DNA of 64,000 bases from assembly GCA_013399875.1 (NCBI GenBank), contig VXAZ01008028.1:124001-188000 (forward strand), read 5' to 3'. A program made the translations under genes and the position numbers. This document shows positions 38,639-50,633 of the stretch, in pieces. Below the pieces are notes generated by a model that was not told where the DNA came from, did not search any database, and saw only the letters and a list, made by a program, of their open reading frames with translations. The DNA is from Gymnorhina tibicen (Eukaryota > Chordata > Aves > Passeriformes > Artamidae). Within the stretch, counting starts at the first letter, position 1. Each line of letters opens with the position of its first letter.

Positions 38639-38752
38639 TCCATCTGGACATGGTCCTGGACAAATGTTTTAAGGTGGCCCTTCTTGAGCAGGTGGTTGGA
38701 CCAGATGATCTCCAGAGGTGCCTTCCAACCTCACTCATTCTGAGATTTTGTG
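38639..38752 (+). mobile_element. CR1 LINE 3' end, sense
   Basis: It reads 'catctggacatggtcctgga', 'ttcttgagcaggtggttgga', 'ccagatgatctccagaggtg' and 'ccttccaacctcactcattc', followed by 'tgagattttgtgg'. This subfamily matches the sense of the antisense copy at 15191-15282. About 115 bp are retained. Confidence 0.9.
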
Positions 38753-39951
38753 GAAAACAACATTGACCTTATTTTGTTGAAGGAGAACAGAGGTAGAGGG
38801 TGATTAAGACTGCTGGTTTTGGATCTCCCTTTCAAAACACATTTGTATAATATTTTCAGCATATTTGCATTTGTGTCTTCAAAGAAAAGCTCTTCCCATC
38901 CTTAGTTTGGTATTTTTGCAGATGATACACAGAGTTTTTCCTTGAGTATCACAGAACTGACAGTCTTGGGACTGAACCAGCACTTTAGGATCAATCAGTC
39001 CCAGATCTTTTCTTTTTCTCACCTGCTTTCTCGTTATCAGGATGCTCATCCTAATCCATTGATCTCCAAACCTCAAGCTATGATCCTACCAACGTGCTTT
39101 CACGAGACAGTTTCCCCTAAATTAGCATGTCTACATTTGTGTTTAATGTAGGGGGAAAAGCCAGACACTTCTGTGGCTGCCCTTCCTTCTCCAAAACCTA
39201 TCACAAAAAATTTCAGCTCAGAGAAGTCAGCGAGACTATAAAGCCTCAGCTCAAAACCAGCCTGACTCTTGTAAAGTTATAAACAACTGAACAGACAGAT
39301 TTACAACAAGGAGAGTCAGGAAAAAATATTACTGAGTCTGATGCAGACGGAAGAAGTTTAATTCACCAGGCATTTAACTACAGCAGCTTCATAGTAGTCT
39401 GTTCCCCAGTTAGGTTTAGATGACTCCAAATTAGGATGGGATTTTGTACCAGCTGAGCTTTCAAGGTAAAAAGAGGCTTCGGGGTATGAGTTTTTGCCTA
39501 AAGCTTGGATTCTCTAGGTGGAATTTTAGGGGCTTTAGGAACTTTGTCTTGCCTGACATCACAGCTGAAATAAACCCAGCTGGTATTACACCGAGTAATT
39601 CAGGGACTTTAATAGACACTGTCTGGGAAAGGCCTCCAGCCAAGGGTCGGAGTCACAAACCCAGCAGCCCCTGTGCAAAGCAAGCTCCAGTGCTGTGCTG
39701 ACTTTTTCCAGCTAGGAGAAACTTTGCAGGTAGCTGGGTCTAAGTGCCATGCAACTGCAGTCATTTGGCAGGCAGAAAAACACATCAAATTAGCCCCACT
39801 GAGTCCAAATCATAAAACAAACCCTCAGAAACAGAAAGAGATTAGCTATCACCACCTTCTGATTTTGTTATTTATAGCAAAAACAATAGCCAAATAATCA
39901 TGTTCTTGGGAGCCTGCATCTTAGCAGGCACGCTAGTGGGTTTTTCAAAAA

Positions 39952-40176
39952 TTATGATGGTGCCAGACTGACAATAGAGTAATAACAAGGACGAAAACTT
40001 GACTTTTTCCTACTTAAATTCCTATTTTTATTTCTAGAATTTTCCAGTAACTTCTGGGGATTATTCAACACTACTCCTTGGTTTACCACCATGTCAACTT
40101 CCAGCAGATCTGCCAACTTCACTGGGATATAAAGGGCAATTCCACCTACTTTAACACTTCTCTTCACGTGCTGCAC
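39952..40176 (-). pseudogene. Possible CR1-type endonuclease relic
   Basis: The - strand frame includes VKVGGIALYIPVKLADLLEV. GG[IV]ALY[VI] followed by a short helix is typical of the AP-like endonuclease of CR1/L2/RTE LINEs. The downstream part (VVNQGVVLNNPQKLLEN) does not continue the usual motif order, no catalytic Asp/His cluster is visible, and no CR1 3' end lies downstream on the - strand before 38752. The match rests on about 8 residues and may be chance. Confidence 0.18.
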
Positions 40177-40443
40177 TTAGCTAAGGCAGGCAAGCAGTGT
40201 CTGTGCAAACAACCTGGTGGAATTCAGCAACTGAAGCAGAAACAGCTGATGAGATCCTCAATATTGTCTCAAAGTGCTTGCCATTTTTAGTAATGAAGCC
40301 AGCAGATTAATAAAATCTGAAGGGAGTCTGAGAAGCAGGACCAAGTGAAATAGATATGGTTGAAGTAGGAGAATACAGAATAAAATCCTGTCTTTGGGTT
40401 CTTTTACCCCAAACTGTATGGAACATGTGCCTTTCTCTGGCAG

Positions 40444-40552
40444 TAGAGCCTCTATGGCACCTTTTCTCCCTGCATGGTCACTGGTGAACAAAAACATCAA
40501 GAGGAAGAGGAAAAAGAGCTTACACCTGATAGGAAAATTAGCATAAAAGGAG
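40444..40552 (+). other. Candidate exon, unidentified
   Basis: A pyrimidine-rich acceptor ('gcctttctctggcag') and a perfect donor (GAG|GTAAGTAT, GT at 40553) enclose 109 bp. One frame is open from just after a TAG at the left edge and reads GEQKHQEEEEKELTPDRKI, acidic then basic. Because the frame is closed at the acceptor, the coding version needs another acceptor or a start codon inside. A non-coding exon or a pseudo-exon is more likely. Confidence 0.12.
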
Positions 40553-43500
40553 GTAAGTATTTGATTCCTTTACAGAGTGGTAAAGGAATGTTAATGTAAA
40601 GTAAATGCAGTGTTGGCTCACTCTTCTTTCTCCCATGTTCTCAGTCCTTTTTCATTGAGGCCACCCCACGTCTGTCTTAAGAGTCCCCGGGGAATCCTGC
40701 TCAGTTCATGTTTTTCCTTTTTCTTTAAGTTATTCCTCTGCCAGAAATTCCATTTTTGCACCTTCAGCCTTTGCTCTTTACCATGACCAGCCCTTTTCTA
40801 TTCACACTCTGCCTGTCTTGCTTATATGAGGTGAAAAATCCTCAGTGCAAGTTTTGTGGGTGTCTCTGGGTTTACACAAAATTCAGCACCATTGCCCTAA
40901 AATTGCCATGTTTTTAATGGCAATTCTAACACAACATAACAAAATACACAAGCCATAAAAGGGTTAAGTCAGGTTTGAAAGTAAGAACAGCAGTCCTAGA
41001 AGAAAAGTCTTCAGGCTTGTTCAGTCTTTTAAAGAGATTCAGCATGGAATTTTATCCATTAATGAGGACAGAAATAAATGTTTGAAGTAGGATCCTCTTT
41101 TTTTTTTTTTCCTTTTTATTCAGACTGGCCACGATTATATAAAAATAATATTTTTTCTTTTACTGTGCCAAATTAGAGTGAAATCCAGGCTAAGCCTATT
41201 TATTTTCTTCAAATCCTATAGAAATATGTGATGGTACTGCAAAGGCTTGGGGCTCAAAACTTCTCTAAAAGGACAAAAAATTTCAAAAATTACATGGAAA
41301 CTGAGTGCAGTTTCCACTGATTAAAAATTGTAATGAAGCAGGTGAATCCAGAGAATGTGTTTGGATCATCTTGATGTCATGTATGTATTCAATGACTGCA
41401 TTTTAGAAAACCCTTTGGAGACAGAGTAACTTTATTATTCCCATTTTATAGGGAGGATTGAGACACAGAAGGAAAAATCTGACATCATACTCTAAATCTG
41501 CAGTAAGGTCAAAAATTGAGACACAGTCCTACTGTTCCAAACACAAGATTGTTCTTCCAGTACAAATTGCTAGACAAGAACGTTTTTCAGAAAGTACTAA
41601 TTGATTATGCACTACTGTGGGTGTTGCTTTTAATGTGCTACAGATGTTTGGATACTGTACACACTAGATTTCATGTCTTTCATAAAACAGATGACCAGGT
41701 GTAGAGAACTTCATAAGAATATTTAATATCTCAGCTATTATGAGATTTTTTTTTCATGCAGTTTTTCATATAGTGAAGTGAAGGATAACAAGATATTTAA
41801 TTTTCTTTCCGCTCTAATGTGCCATTATAAGTTATTTAATTGTACAAACATATATGCAGAAATATAATATATATGAATGTGAAAAAGAACTCTGTGGCAT
41901 CATAGAATATTAATGTACCCTGAAGATTTTTTATTACTTAGCTCTGAATTGTACCTAGAGAGGCACTGAGATTACTGATGCAGAAAGAGGAATTTTCTCA
42001 AGGTAGATCTATACTTTTATAGTCCAGCAGTATGCCTACCATTGTCACCAGGTGCTGGGCGTTCCTGTCGTCTGCAACGGCATTTTGTCCTTCTACAAAA
42101 TCTGTTCACAGCTCTGTTACAAATAACAAAATAGTGCTCCCATTTAGGGTTTGGTGTGGTGGCCACAGCTGTGTCCAAAGCACAGAACAGAGGGTTATTC
42201 AGGTTACTTGCTCTGCTGAGACCTTCTAGGTGTCCTTTTAGCTACTTCATATACTTAAAATTCCCCAATAAATCTCTGTGTAATATCAGTTTAACCACCA
42301 CAGTATTTTAGAGCAGGCTCACAGTTGTGTGAGCTGAAACTGGGGAGGCTGAGACAATCATCTCCTCCTGTTGCTGTTGTGAGAAATGAGAGTAGGAGAC
42401 ATCAGAAGATTCATCAACCCATATGTGTCAGATCTGCTGAAGTTTTATAATGGATTGGGCTTGGCAGAGATCCTCTTCTTGGTTTGCACTTGGAGAGGTG
42501 AAGTATCAGTTCTGCTGTTTGGCAGAGAACAAGAGCACTCATGGGTAGAGAAAAAAGGAAGGAAATTTCCCAAAGTGGAGGAGACAAGACATATGTGTGT
42601 CATTTCTGTATTTTGGCCTGCTTAGATGCTGCACAGAAACATGGATGAAGCAAAAGGATTACCAAGAAAACCCTTCTCCTTCAGGCTGGGGACACAGGGA
42701 AGTGTCTCTCTTGAAGTCTGCAGTGAGCAGATATTCCCCAGGCCCCACTTGCTGCTGGAATATTGGATGTAGGACCAGCACAGCAACAAGGTATCGAGAG
42801 TCATGAGCAGATCAAAGTGCTTTTAGGAAGATAGAGCAAATATTTAAGTCTTTAGACTTAAGAGCTTTAAATAGTGAATAGATAAGTATTAGGGAATATA
42901 TTTATAAATCCTCCATATTGCCTAAGGAGCTTTCCCTGATGCCATGCGTAAAATAACTGCCTACTGTACAATATTCTGCATTATCTGCCAGCCAGCAACA
43001 AGATGCTGAAAGGAAATGAAACTTCAGTTGCAGACTGATGAAAATTCCTGCTTTCCAATGAATAGTCTAATGGAAAGGTGTCTTCCATAAAGAGCAATTT
43101 AAATAATACAGTCCTTGAATTTCAGTCATGTATATTCAAGTGCCTGTACTTTAGCATTGTGGGCTAAACCAGGTAAAGACTGAACAGAAGTATAGAACCC
43201 ACATATGATTATAAAATAATCTTATTTTCTGAGGGTTGGGATTAAAAAAGAAAGATCTACTTATATCTTGGGCTGAGAAATTATCATTCCATTCAAGTAA
43301 TCTAAATAGAAGGGTGTGATTTTAATTATTGTAACAGCAGCTGAATTGAAGAGTTGATTATTCACAAAATTATTGTGTAATTCTTCTACAAATAAAATGA
43401 GGCAAAATGCATTTTGTGGTTTGAAAGTTTAGGCAATACTAATGCAGTCATTATATTTACTGATGTGAATCTCATTCAATAGTCAAGTGAGTTCCAATCA

Positions 43501-43995
43501 ATTTTCTCACAGAACCTGCATGTACGAATTTTAACTGGCAAATTAGATAGATGTCGTCTGTTGGCTCTTTTGGGAAATAAGAAATCCCTCTACAAGATCA
43601 TCAAATTAGTTTTCACCAATTGTATGAAATGATATTAAGTAATACCAGGCTATGTTTTATTTATTTGAAAGTCTGCATCAGGAACTGATGAGTCAGGTCC
43701 AACAAAACAATCCCAAGGGTAATTTTTATGAAAATGTCTGTTTCAAACCACGGAGTGAATGTGACACTTTTGAATGGCTCGGGCACAGGCACCACTCACA
43801 CACAACCTCTGTCACTGATCAGGAGGCTGAGCTGGGTTCTCATTCCAGCTGAACCACAGGAAACAGAGAGGTCTGGATGTACAACCACGCGCAACCTCCG
43901 GCTCCTCGACGGGAAGCACCAGATTGTGTGGCCATTTGAAACCACCTGACGAGGGAGATCTCCACCCCCCAGTTAGAAATAACAAGGGGTTATTT

Positions 43996-44120
43996 CAGCA
44001 GGTTCATCAGGGGAAAGAAGTTAAAATGGAGAAAGAAATAATGACTTTCTCATCACGGTCCTTCCAGATCATTCCTGAAGTACACTGAAGATTTTACTGC
44101 CATTGTCTACACAGTCTTGC
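43996..44120 (+). repeat. Unknown dispersed repeat, copy A
   Basis: It begins 'cagcaggttcatcagg'. From 44029 to 44120 it matches copy B (47183-47275) with about 4 differences in 92-93 positions, for example 'catcacggtcc' here against 'catcttggtcc' there. A 20-bp segment (44009-44028) present here is missing in B. It is not CR1 and has no open frame of note. Confidence 0.9.
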
Positions 44121-44848
44121 AGATCTTGCCAGTGAGTTTTTGCACCGTAGAGAACCACTTGGAAAACTCCTGAATATTTCACTACAAATAGGTCAAACAT
44201 GGCCTTTTTGCCACCTCAGCCAGAATCCTTGACTGTCTGAACAGAACAAGAGTTTCCAAGTCTCACATGCAAACTTAATACATTTTACCAAATTACACGA
44301 CTGTAAGATACACGAACACATCTGCTAAGTCAAAGTGTATCTCTTCCAGAAATAGTTATATGACATTAGGATTGTTATTTCTGTGTAGAGATGGAATGAA
44401 ATTGGACTTCTGAGAGCTTCAGTAATCAGTTATAAATGAGAAGGAAACTCTACAAATAAAGACACTGAATCTGGACAAGGTAAATAAACTGTTTTCTAGT
44501 GGTGTGACTAAACCACTTGGGGACTGAATAGGATTGATTTGTTTTGTGGTCATGTAACTAAAATTAATTTTGTTTTCCCACTTTCCATATGTTAAACTTC
44601 CTCTTAAAATTAACTGTTAATTATTAATATGAATTTATTTTAATTTTTATGCCAATTGGGGATTTTTACAATCTTTTACTAACTTATTTAAAATTACTCA
44701 GTTTCAGTCAGGACTCAAAATTACTTTAGTTTTAGCCCATCTGTAATACTCATTAAGCCAAGCCAAACGAAATTAATTTACCAACAAAAACCCCTACCTA
44801 ATCACACTCCTAATAAATTCTTGTGGATTTGCTAAAACAAATATAATA

Positions 44849-44992
44849 GAATCATAAAATGGTTCGGGTTGGAAGGGACCTTAAAGATCATGTGGTTCCA
44901 TCCCCCTGCCATGGACAGTGATGCCACCCACTAGACCAAGGTGCTCATGCCTCCACCCCACCTGGCCTTGAGCACTTGCAGGGATGAGGCAA
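44849..44992 (-). mobile_element. CR1 LINE 3' end, antisense
   Basis: The + strand reads 'agaatcataaaatggttcgg', 'gttggaagggaccttaaaga', 'ccccctgccatggacagtga', 'ccactagaccaaggtgctca' and 'tggccttgagcacttgcagg'. About 145 bp are kept and the right-hand limit is uncertain by 15 bp. Confidence 0.93.
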
Positions 44993-47167
44993 ACACTGTC
45001 TGTTATCTCTCCATGCTACCTCCCCATGCAGGCAGTGGGAAAGGCAGGTACCTCCAAAGGACAAGTCACAGCACAAACTGCAGCTGACACAGATAGCCCA
45101 GACCCTCTACGTGGATCACAGCAGCGTGAGGGGATGCTGCTACAGCCTAACTTCCATGGAAAATGGGCAGCAGAAGGAGGAATCCGTCTTTCTCACATGC
45201 TATGTTTCAAAATTTGCTCTGCACTGAGCTAAGAACACACATTCAGGCGACTGTTGTTAAGGGTTTAAATAACATCTCTCTGTACCCTCAGCAGCAGCGC
45301 TGGTGGATCGTTGCAGCATCTGACACCGCTCACAACCCTCTGAGCCTCGTGCAGTGCCGAAGAACAGCCACGCCTTGCGCCCCATCCATAAAAACCACGA
45401 TTCCCTAAGGGTTTGTGGGTGAGGAATGTACATCTGCAAGCACACTTCCCAGGGACCCTGAGCGCAGGGAGCTGTCCACAGGACTGGGCTCAAAAGGACA
45501 GAGAGGAGGGGAAGGTGAGAGAGGGGGCAGGAAGGGGAGGGAGAGCCAGCGGGTGTCACGAGAGAAACACCCAGTGGGCTGTTTTCATCTTCCAAGGCTT
45601 CACTTCACTTGTTCTACTTCTACTTTATGCCATTCCCACACAGAAAAATGATATTCACTGTGAACATAATGAATGCATGTCGAGAGATAAGTATAAGTAA
45701 ACATATAAGGGTTTTTTTCTAAAGATACAGCAAAAATCACACAAACAGTGCGATAACTGGGAAAACAAGAGCTATAAGAGGAAATTCTAAAATACAGTTA
45801 ATCCAAATTTTGCTATTTTTTGAAAAAATATTGGGTGTACAGCACACAAAGAGAGTTCCTCAAATAACTTCAATGCTTTCCTGCCAGAATATTCTAAAGG
45901 GGAATGACAAATAAACCACCTTTAAAGTAGTATTTATCTAGGACAACAAATAAGCAGCAGCAAATACAATCTTCCTGTTACCAAATTATATTACTGTAAC
46001 CTAAATTCTTCCAGGAGATGTGACTGCTGAAGCCACAATAGTTTGTTTTAAAATATCTCATCTGTGAGTATAGTTATTAATTCTTATGTAGGAAATTAAA
46101 TATGTATGCTGAGTCATTTGTTCAATAGCCTGTGATATATAATCAATCTATGCATGGTTAAATAACTCACAAAATTCCTTTAACTTTAATGAAAACTTTT
46201 ATGAAAATATACAGATATACATATAAATATGTGTATGAAATACCTTGTATAGATAGACAGAATATTGGTTGCTAAATAGAGACTTGGTTCAGAGACGGAT
46301 TGGATATTTTAGTCTTGTCCTCCTGCATAAGGCCTAGGAAGATAAATTTGATGCCATCTTCAGCTGGATTTAGAAAGACTTAAAGAATTGTTCTGGCATA
46401 ACACTTAAAGCTTAACTATGTGTAACAACTTCATATTCTTCACTTTGGCAAAACTTACTTGTGCTTGCATGGATTTAGTGACACAGCAAAATGTCACTGA
46501 TTCTTCTGCTTGTATAAAGATCCAACATTTCAGAGAGAAAATGTGGCTGTGCTGGAGTCAGAACGAATTTTGCAATATTTAAGCTTTATTCCTTGCATTT
46601 GCAAGTTAGGGCTGAAGACAAATGGCTGAGGCTTCTGACTAAGCCCTGGCTCGAGGGGAAAAGAGAGAGAGGCCCTGATAGAATTTGCAAATACTTCAGG
46701 ACATTATACGTTAGGCAGAGAAAGGAGTGGGTCCATTGGTAACAAGATTCATCTTAGGAAACAGGTTTAAGCTCATTTAGGCTCATTGAAATTTTTCTAA
46801 TGACTTTAAATGATTTATCCTAAGTAAGTTTTGGGTTCAGTGGCATGATCTTAAAAAAATTCTGGCTATGTTCAACCCCAGAGGTGTGAAAAAGATACAT
46901 CACATTTCTCAAACAATTTCAGTAAGAAAAAAACTGTACACATCAGAAAGGCCAAAACATTTTGGTTTGACGTGCTCAGAGCAAACTTCTTCAATTTTGC
47001 ATGGTGAAATGACATTCCTTTCCACTACACCCACAATCAGCATGAATCAGTTTAAAAGAAGCTACACACGAGTAGATTTTTGGAGAGGGCCAACCGAAAC
47101 CAAACTGAAACAGTTTGGGTTTTTTGCACATCTCCACGTAGGAGCTGCATAATCAGCTGACACTGAG
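44993..47167. other. Gene-free stretch with a CpG-richer pocket
   Basis: 45100-45600 is GC-richer, with about 11 CpGs between 45297 and 45562 and G runs at 45498-45541. It is open on the - strand for 112 codons (45257-45595, TTG start, Pro/Ser/Leu-rich) and on + for 95 codons, with no motif. The remainder to 47167 is AT-rich, including a TA-rich part at 46195-46250. Confidence 0.5.
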
Positions 47168-47275
47168 CAGCAGGTTCAGCAGGAGAAAGAAATAATGACT
47201 TTCTCATCTTGGTCCTTCCAGATCATTCCTGAAGTACACTGAAGCTTTTACTGCCATTGTCTACACAGTACTTGC
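47168..47275 (+). repeat. Unknown dispersed repeat, copy B
   Basis: It begins 'cagcaggttcagcagg' and ends 'ctacacagtacttgc'. It lies in the same orientation as copy A, 3.17 kb away start to start, and identity by eye over the shared core is about 96%. Similarity stops abruptly on both sides. Confidence 0.9.
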
Positions 47276-47810
47276 CTGCTTTGTCATTAAATGGGTGAAT
47301 CAATCATCACAGATCCTGAATTCACTGAAAAAATATTGGTTAGTGGAGCTGTGCCAGCTCAGGAAAAAATGGCCCATTGACTTCTCCCTCTCAGTGACAA
47401 AGGGAAATGTTCTTTCAGTAAAAGGCAGAATTGATGGCCTTTTCTTGTTGATTATAAAGGTCAAAAGTCTGAAGGAAAAATACAGCAACTGGACAGAGAA
47501 AAGCTATCTTTGCTAAAGAGCCCATGAACTGCCAGTGGCACCAAAAGCTTTGCTTGAGTTTGCATCGACACCGTCAGTGAGGTTCACTGACCACCCCTCC
47601 AGCCTTACTCACCCCAAAACCATAACAATATATTAATGGTGCTGACTCACCCCTTGCTACAAACACAATTCTAAGTTTGAGAACCTCATTCTGATCCTTC
47701 AGATCAATAAAACATCCACAGCTCATTTCCATACACCAGGACAGAGGTGCAGAAGCAGGGAGCACATTTCCCAGTCTGACAAGCTGGGATTTGCTGCTGT
47801 GGTGGATATG
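47276..47810. other. Gene-free stretch
   Basis: A 73-residue + frame at 47295-47516 and an antisense 62-residue frame overlap. Neither has a motif or splice support. Confidence 0.5.
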
Positions 47811-48090
47811 TAGAGTCACAGAATGGTCTGGGTTGGAAGGTTGGAAAGGTTGGAAAGCTCATCTCATTCCAACCTTTGCCATGGGTAGGGACACCTTCCA
47901 CCAGCCCAGGTTGCTCCAAGACCCGTCCTGTCCTGGCCTTGGACACTTCAGGGCTCCAGGGGCAGCCACAGCTTCTCTGGGCACCCTGTGCCAGGGCCTC
48001 CCCACCCTCACAGGGAAGAATTTCTTCCTAATATCCAATCTATATCTACCCTCCTTCAGCTTCAAGCCCTTCCCCCTCATCCTCTCAAGT
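47811..48090 (-). mobile_element. CR1 LINE 3' end, antisense, with internal GGTTGGAA expansion
   Basis: The + strand reads 'agagtcacagaatggtctgg', three tandem GGTTGGAA(A) units (47831-47856), 'caccttccaccagcccaggt', 'cagccacagcttctctgggc', 'cagggaagaatttcttccta' and 'cttcaagcccttccccctca'. The usual single 'ggttggaag' has been expanded by slippage. The 111-residue + frame and the 73-residue - frame are LINE translations. Confidence 0.95.
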
Positions 48091-49524
48091 ATCTATGAAC
48101 TGTACATTGCCCTCCTAGTACTTTGAGACAATTTAATTGGGCCTCCTTGTTCCACACTGGAGAAAGCAGTACATCCTCACAGAGCAGCAGCAGCACACAT
48201 ATTGGTAGACCATCTAAGACTTTATACTTTTTAAAATGTGTTGTGGAGCCCTTATCAGTTGTTTGCCTTCCCATCCAGCTGCTTGATCTCTCTCCAGGGC
48301 TAGCCCTGTGCAGAAAGCACAGTTGCAACCTGCACCATCCCAGCCAGGCTTCCTGGGAGCACAGAAACCAATCTTCTTAGGCAAATCAGTTTATGTGCAA
48401 CTCCAAGCACGTGCTACTTTGAGCTGATTTGTTGATGCCAGCATCCCACCCAGTGTGTGGCAGCAGCTGTCCCGCTTTAAAGGATTCATAATCTGCCAAT
48501 GGGGGTAAACGACTCTGTATCCTGACATCCCTTCCCTGCTCCAGGCCTTATGTTCTGTGCCAATTCTTGGGCTCCCTGATCTCAAGGACCACAACTGTGT
48601 CTAGTCTGAAGTAGGCTCTCATGGGGAACTTGGAACTTGTTTGCACTCATCTCCCACTCCCCCAGCACCCACACAGGGTCTGGCACAACTGAGCCTGTTC
48701 CTGTTGTGTTTGAACAACTCTTGTATTCATTTTTCTCCCCTTGGGAGTTCACAGCTTGAGGAAGAGCTTATCTTTCATCCGGATGAAAAGAATTCCATCT
48801 GAATTTAGCAGCTTTTCTTACATCCAGCTTGTACTAGGGGGTTTGATCCAAAAACCTATGGCAGCTTTTCCAGTTTTTTCAAAGTGATTTGGACTGGGCT
48901 TTTAGCAACAGGATTCTCTTCTGATGAAGATAATTGTCCCACAGAGGCTGATAAGGTGCACACAGCCAAATTGTCCCAGGCTGTCCCTGCCAGTCACAAG
49001 TTAAGCTAGGTGGCCCTGTGAGTACATCTAAGAGAATGCCAAGTGTAATGCATCATTTTTTCCAAGTGCTGTGATATTGCAGCCTACAGAAGGGTTATTT
49101 GATTCACCCTGGGTAAAAAAACAGTCACTGGTTCAGTGTGTTCTGATCCAGTAATTTCTTTCAGTAACATCTTGGTTCCACTAGACTGCAGGAACCCCTA
49201 AGTAGAAAACAAGGATTCATTCAGCATGTGCAATTCAGCCTTATTCTAAAATCCACCAGTATTCATGAGTATTATCCTGGAGATAAAGTGCCCCTGAAAG
49301 TTACTGCACACTGAACAGGTAAGTCGTGATTCAAAGACATTTTTTGAAGAGAGACTTACACATTCAAGTGCTCCTTGCTTTACAGCAAAATACTTCAGGA
49401 AGATCAGTTGGCTGCTGGTTATCTTGGCATATGTAGTAAAAGAGAAAAGCACATTAAACTTCCTATACATGCACAGGATGGCTTCCAATCTTAACATTTG
49501 GATGCTTCAGCCCACAGCTCTGCA
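48091..49524. other. Gene-free stretch
   Basis: GC-richer at 48260-48740 with short chance frames on both strands, AT-rich beyond. No repeat family or gene is recognised. Confidence 0.5.
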
Positions 49525-49783
49525 TCATGGAATAATCATGGAATCACAAAATGGTTTGAGTTGGAAGGGACCTAAAAGCTCATCTCGTTCCAACCTCTGC
49601 CATGGGCAGGGACACCTTCCACTATCCCAGGCTGCTCCGAGCCCTGTCCTACCTGGCCTTGAAAATTTCTGGGGATGGGGCAGTCATGGCTTCTCTGGGC
49701 AACCTGTGCCAGGGCCTCATCACCCTCATAGTAAAGATTTCTTCCCCACCTACCCTCTTTCAGTTTAAACTGAAACCCTGTAT
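49525..49783 (-). mobile_element. CR1 LINE 3' end, antisense
   Basis: The + strand begins with a doubled terminal motif ('atcatggaataatcatgg'), then 'aatcacaaaatggtttgagt', 'tggaagggacctaaaagctc', 'ccactatcccaggctgctcc', 'caacctgtgccagggcctca' and 'taccctctttcagtttaaac'. The 114-residue frame over it is a LINE translation. Confidence 0.94.
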
Positions 49784-50391
49784 CAGTGACTTCTGTGCAT
49801 AGTCAATTTATTAAACATTATGGTACCCATTAGAATAAAAGAAACCGTATAAACATAACTAATTTTTAAAGATTAAATGGTTTTTTTCTTTAAAATTAAT
49901 TCTACTTATTTCTAAAAAAAATAAATTTAAAAACCAATGAGAACTGTAATTAGATTATTCAGGCACAGGACATAGGGGATCTAGATTATAAATGTTCAGT
50001 CTTTTCAAGGGACACATATTCCCTTTGGTTTATGCTCTACTGAATTTCTTTCATATGTGAAATCTACTTTGAAGAGACCATGCCACCAGAGAAAAGTAGG
50101 AAATGTGCATGGTGGGAAAGCATTATATATCCCCCAGACATTACTGGGGGAAAGTATTAGTAAGTAATGGCATTAATTCCTTCACCAAGTTGATAAGGGG
50201 AATATAAATCAAAGAGCAACCATGGCTTCTTCCAAGAGGAGGAAAGCTGAGTGTGCTGAGGACACCTGCAAATCAATCCTGTCATATCCTACTTCACAGA
50301 GCTCTCCATCAACTCATACTTCCCATTGTACAGTACCATAAGATCTGTGATTCTTTATTGAAGCAAAGGTATTTTGACTGGATTTTTGCAG

Positions 50392-50633
50392 GTGTCTGTC
50401 TAATGGGGCACAGCTGAAGAGATTTTTTGTGTCTGCATCTCGCTGTAGGATAGAAGGAGCAATATTGAAGTACCCGACACACATGGACATCTACCTGCTG
50501 TTGGTCATCTTTCTAGATCCCCATTTCCGTCTTCAGGCACCCAAACCTGTTGACAATTCAGGTCCTTTGTTATTGCAAATAGAAAACAACATAATAGGCA
50601 GTATCACTGTGGGCTGTAACTATAAAGATACAG
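50392..50633 (+). other. Candidate exon, unidentified
   Basis: The acceptor 'ctggatttttgcag' (AG at 50390-50391) and a weak donor (ACAG|GTACAG) enclose 242 bp with one open frame. It starts CLSNGAQLKRFFVSASRC and passes through a hydrophobic patch (MDIYLLLVIFLD) to GSITVGCNYKDTG. No family is recognised, and the donor matches the consensus poorly. Chance is the default explanation. Confidence 0.1.

Larger units (their letters stand above)
38753..44848. other. Long gene-free stretch
   Basis: About 6.1 kb. It holds a T14-type run near 41099-41112, a possible LINE endonuclease relic (39952), a candidate exon (40444) and one copy of an unknown repeat (43996), each listed separately. Overlapping frames at 43652-43949 are not supported by motif or splice evidence. 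Confidence 0.5.

Noticed and set aside
45257..45595. 112-codon - strand frame in the GC-rich pocket
   Set aside because: It starts only at TTG and is Pro/Ser/Leu-rich. GC-rich DNA is poor in stop codons, so the openness is expected.
44029..47275. Interpretation of the 92-bp pair as LTRs of a 3.2-kb retroelement
   Set aside because: There are no TG...CA ends, target duplication, primer-binding site or viral frames between them. Kept only as an unexplained repeat pair.
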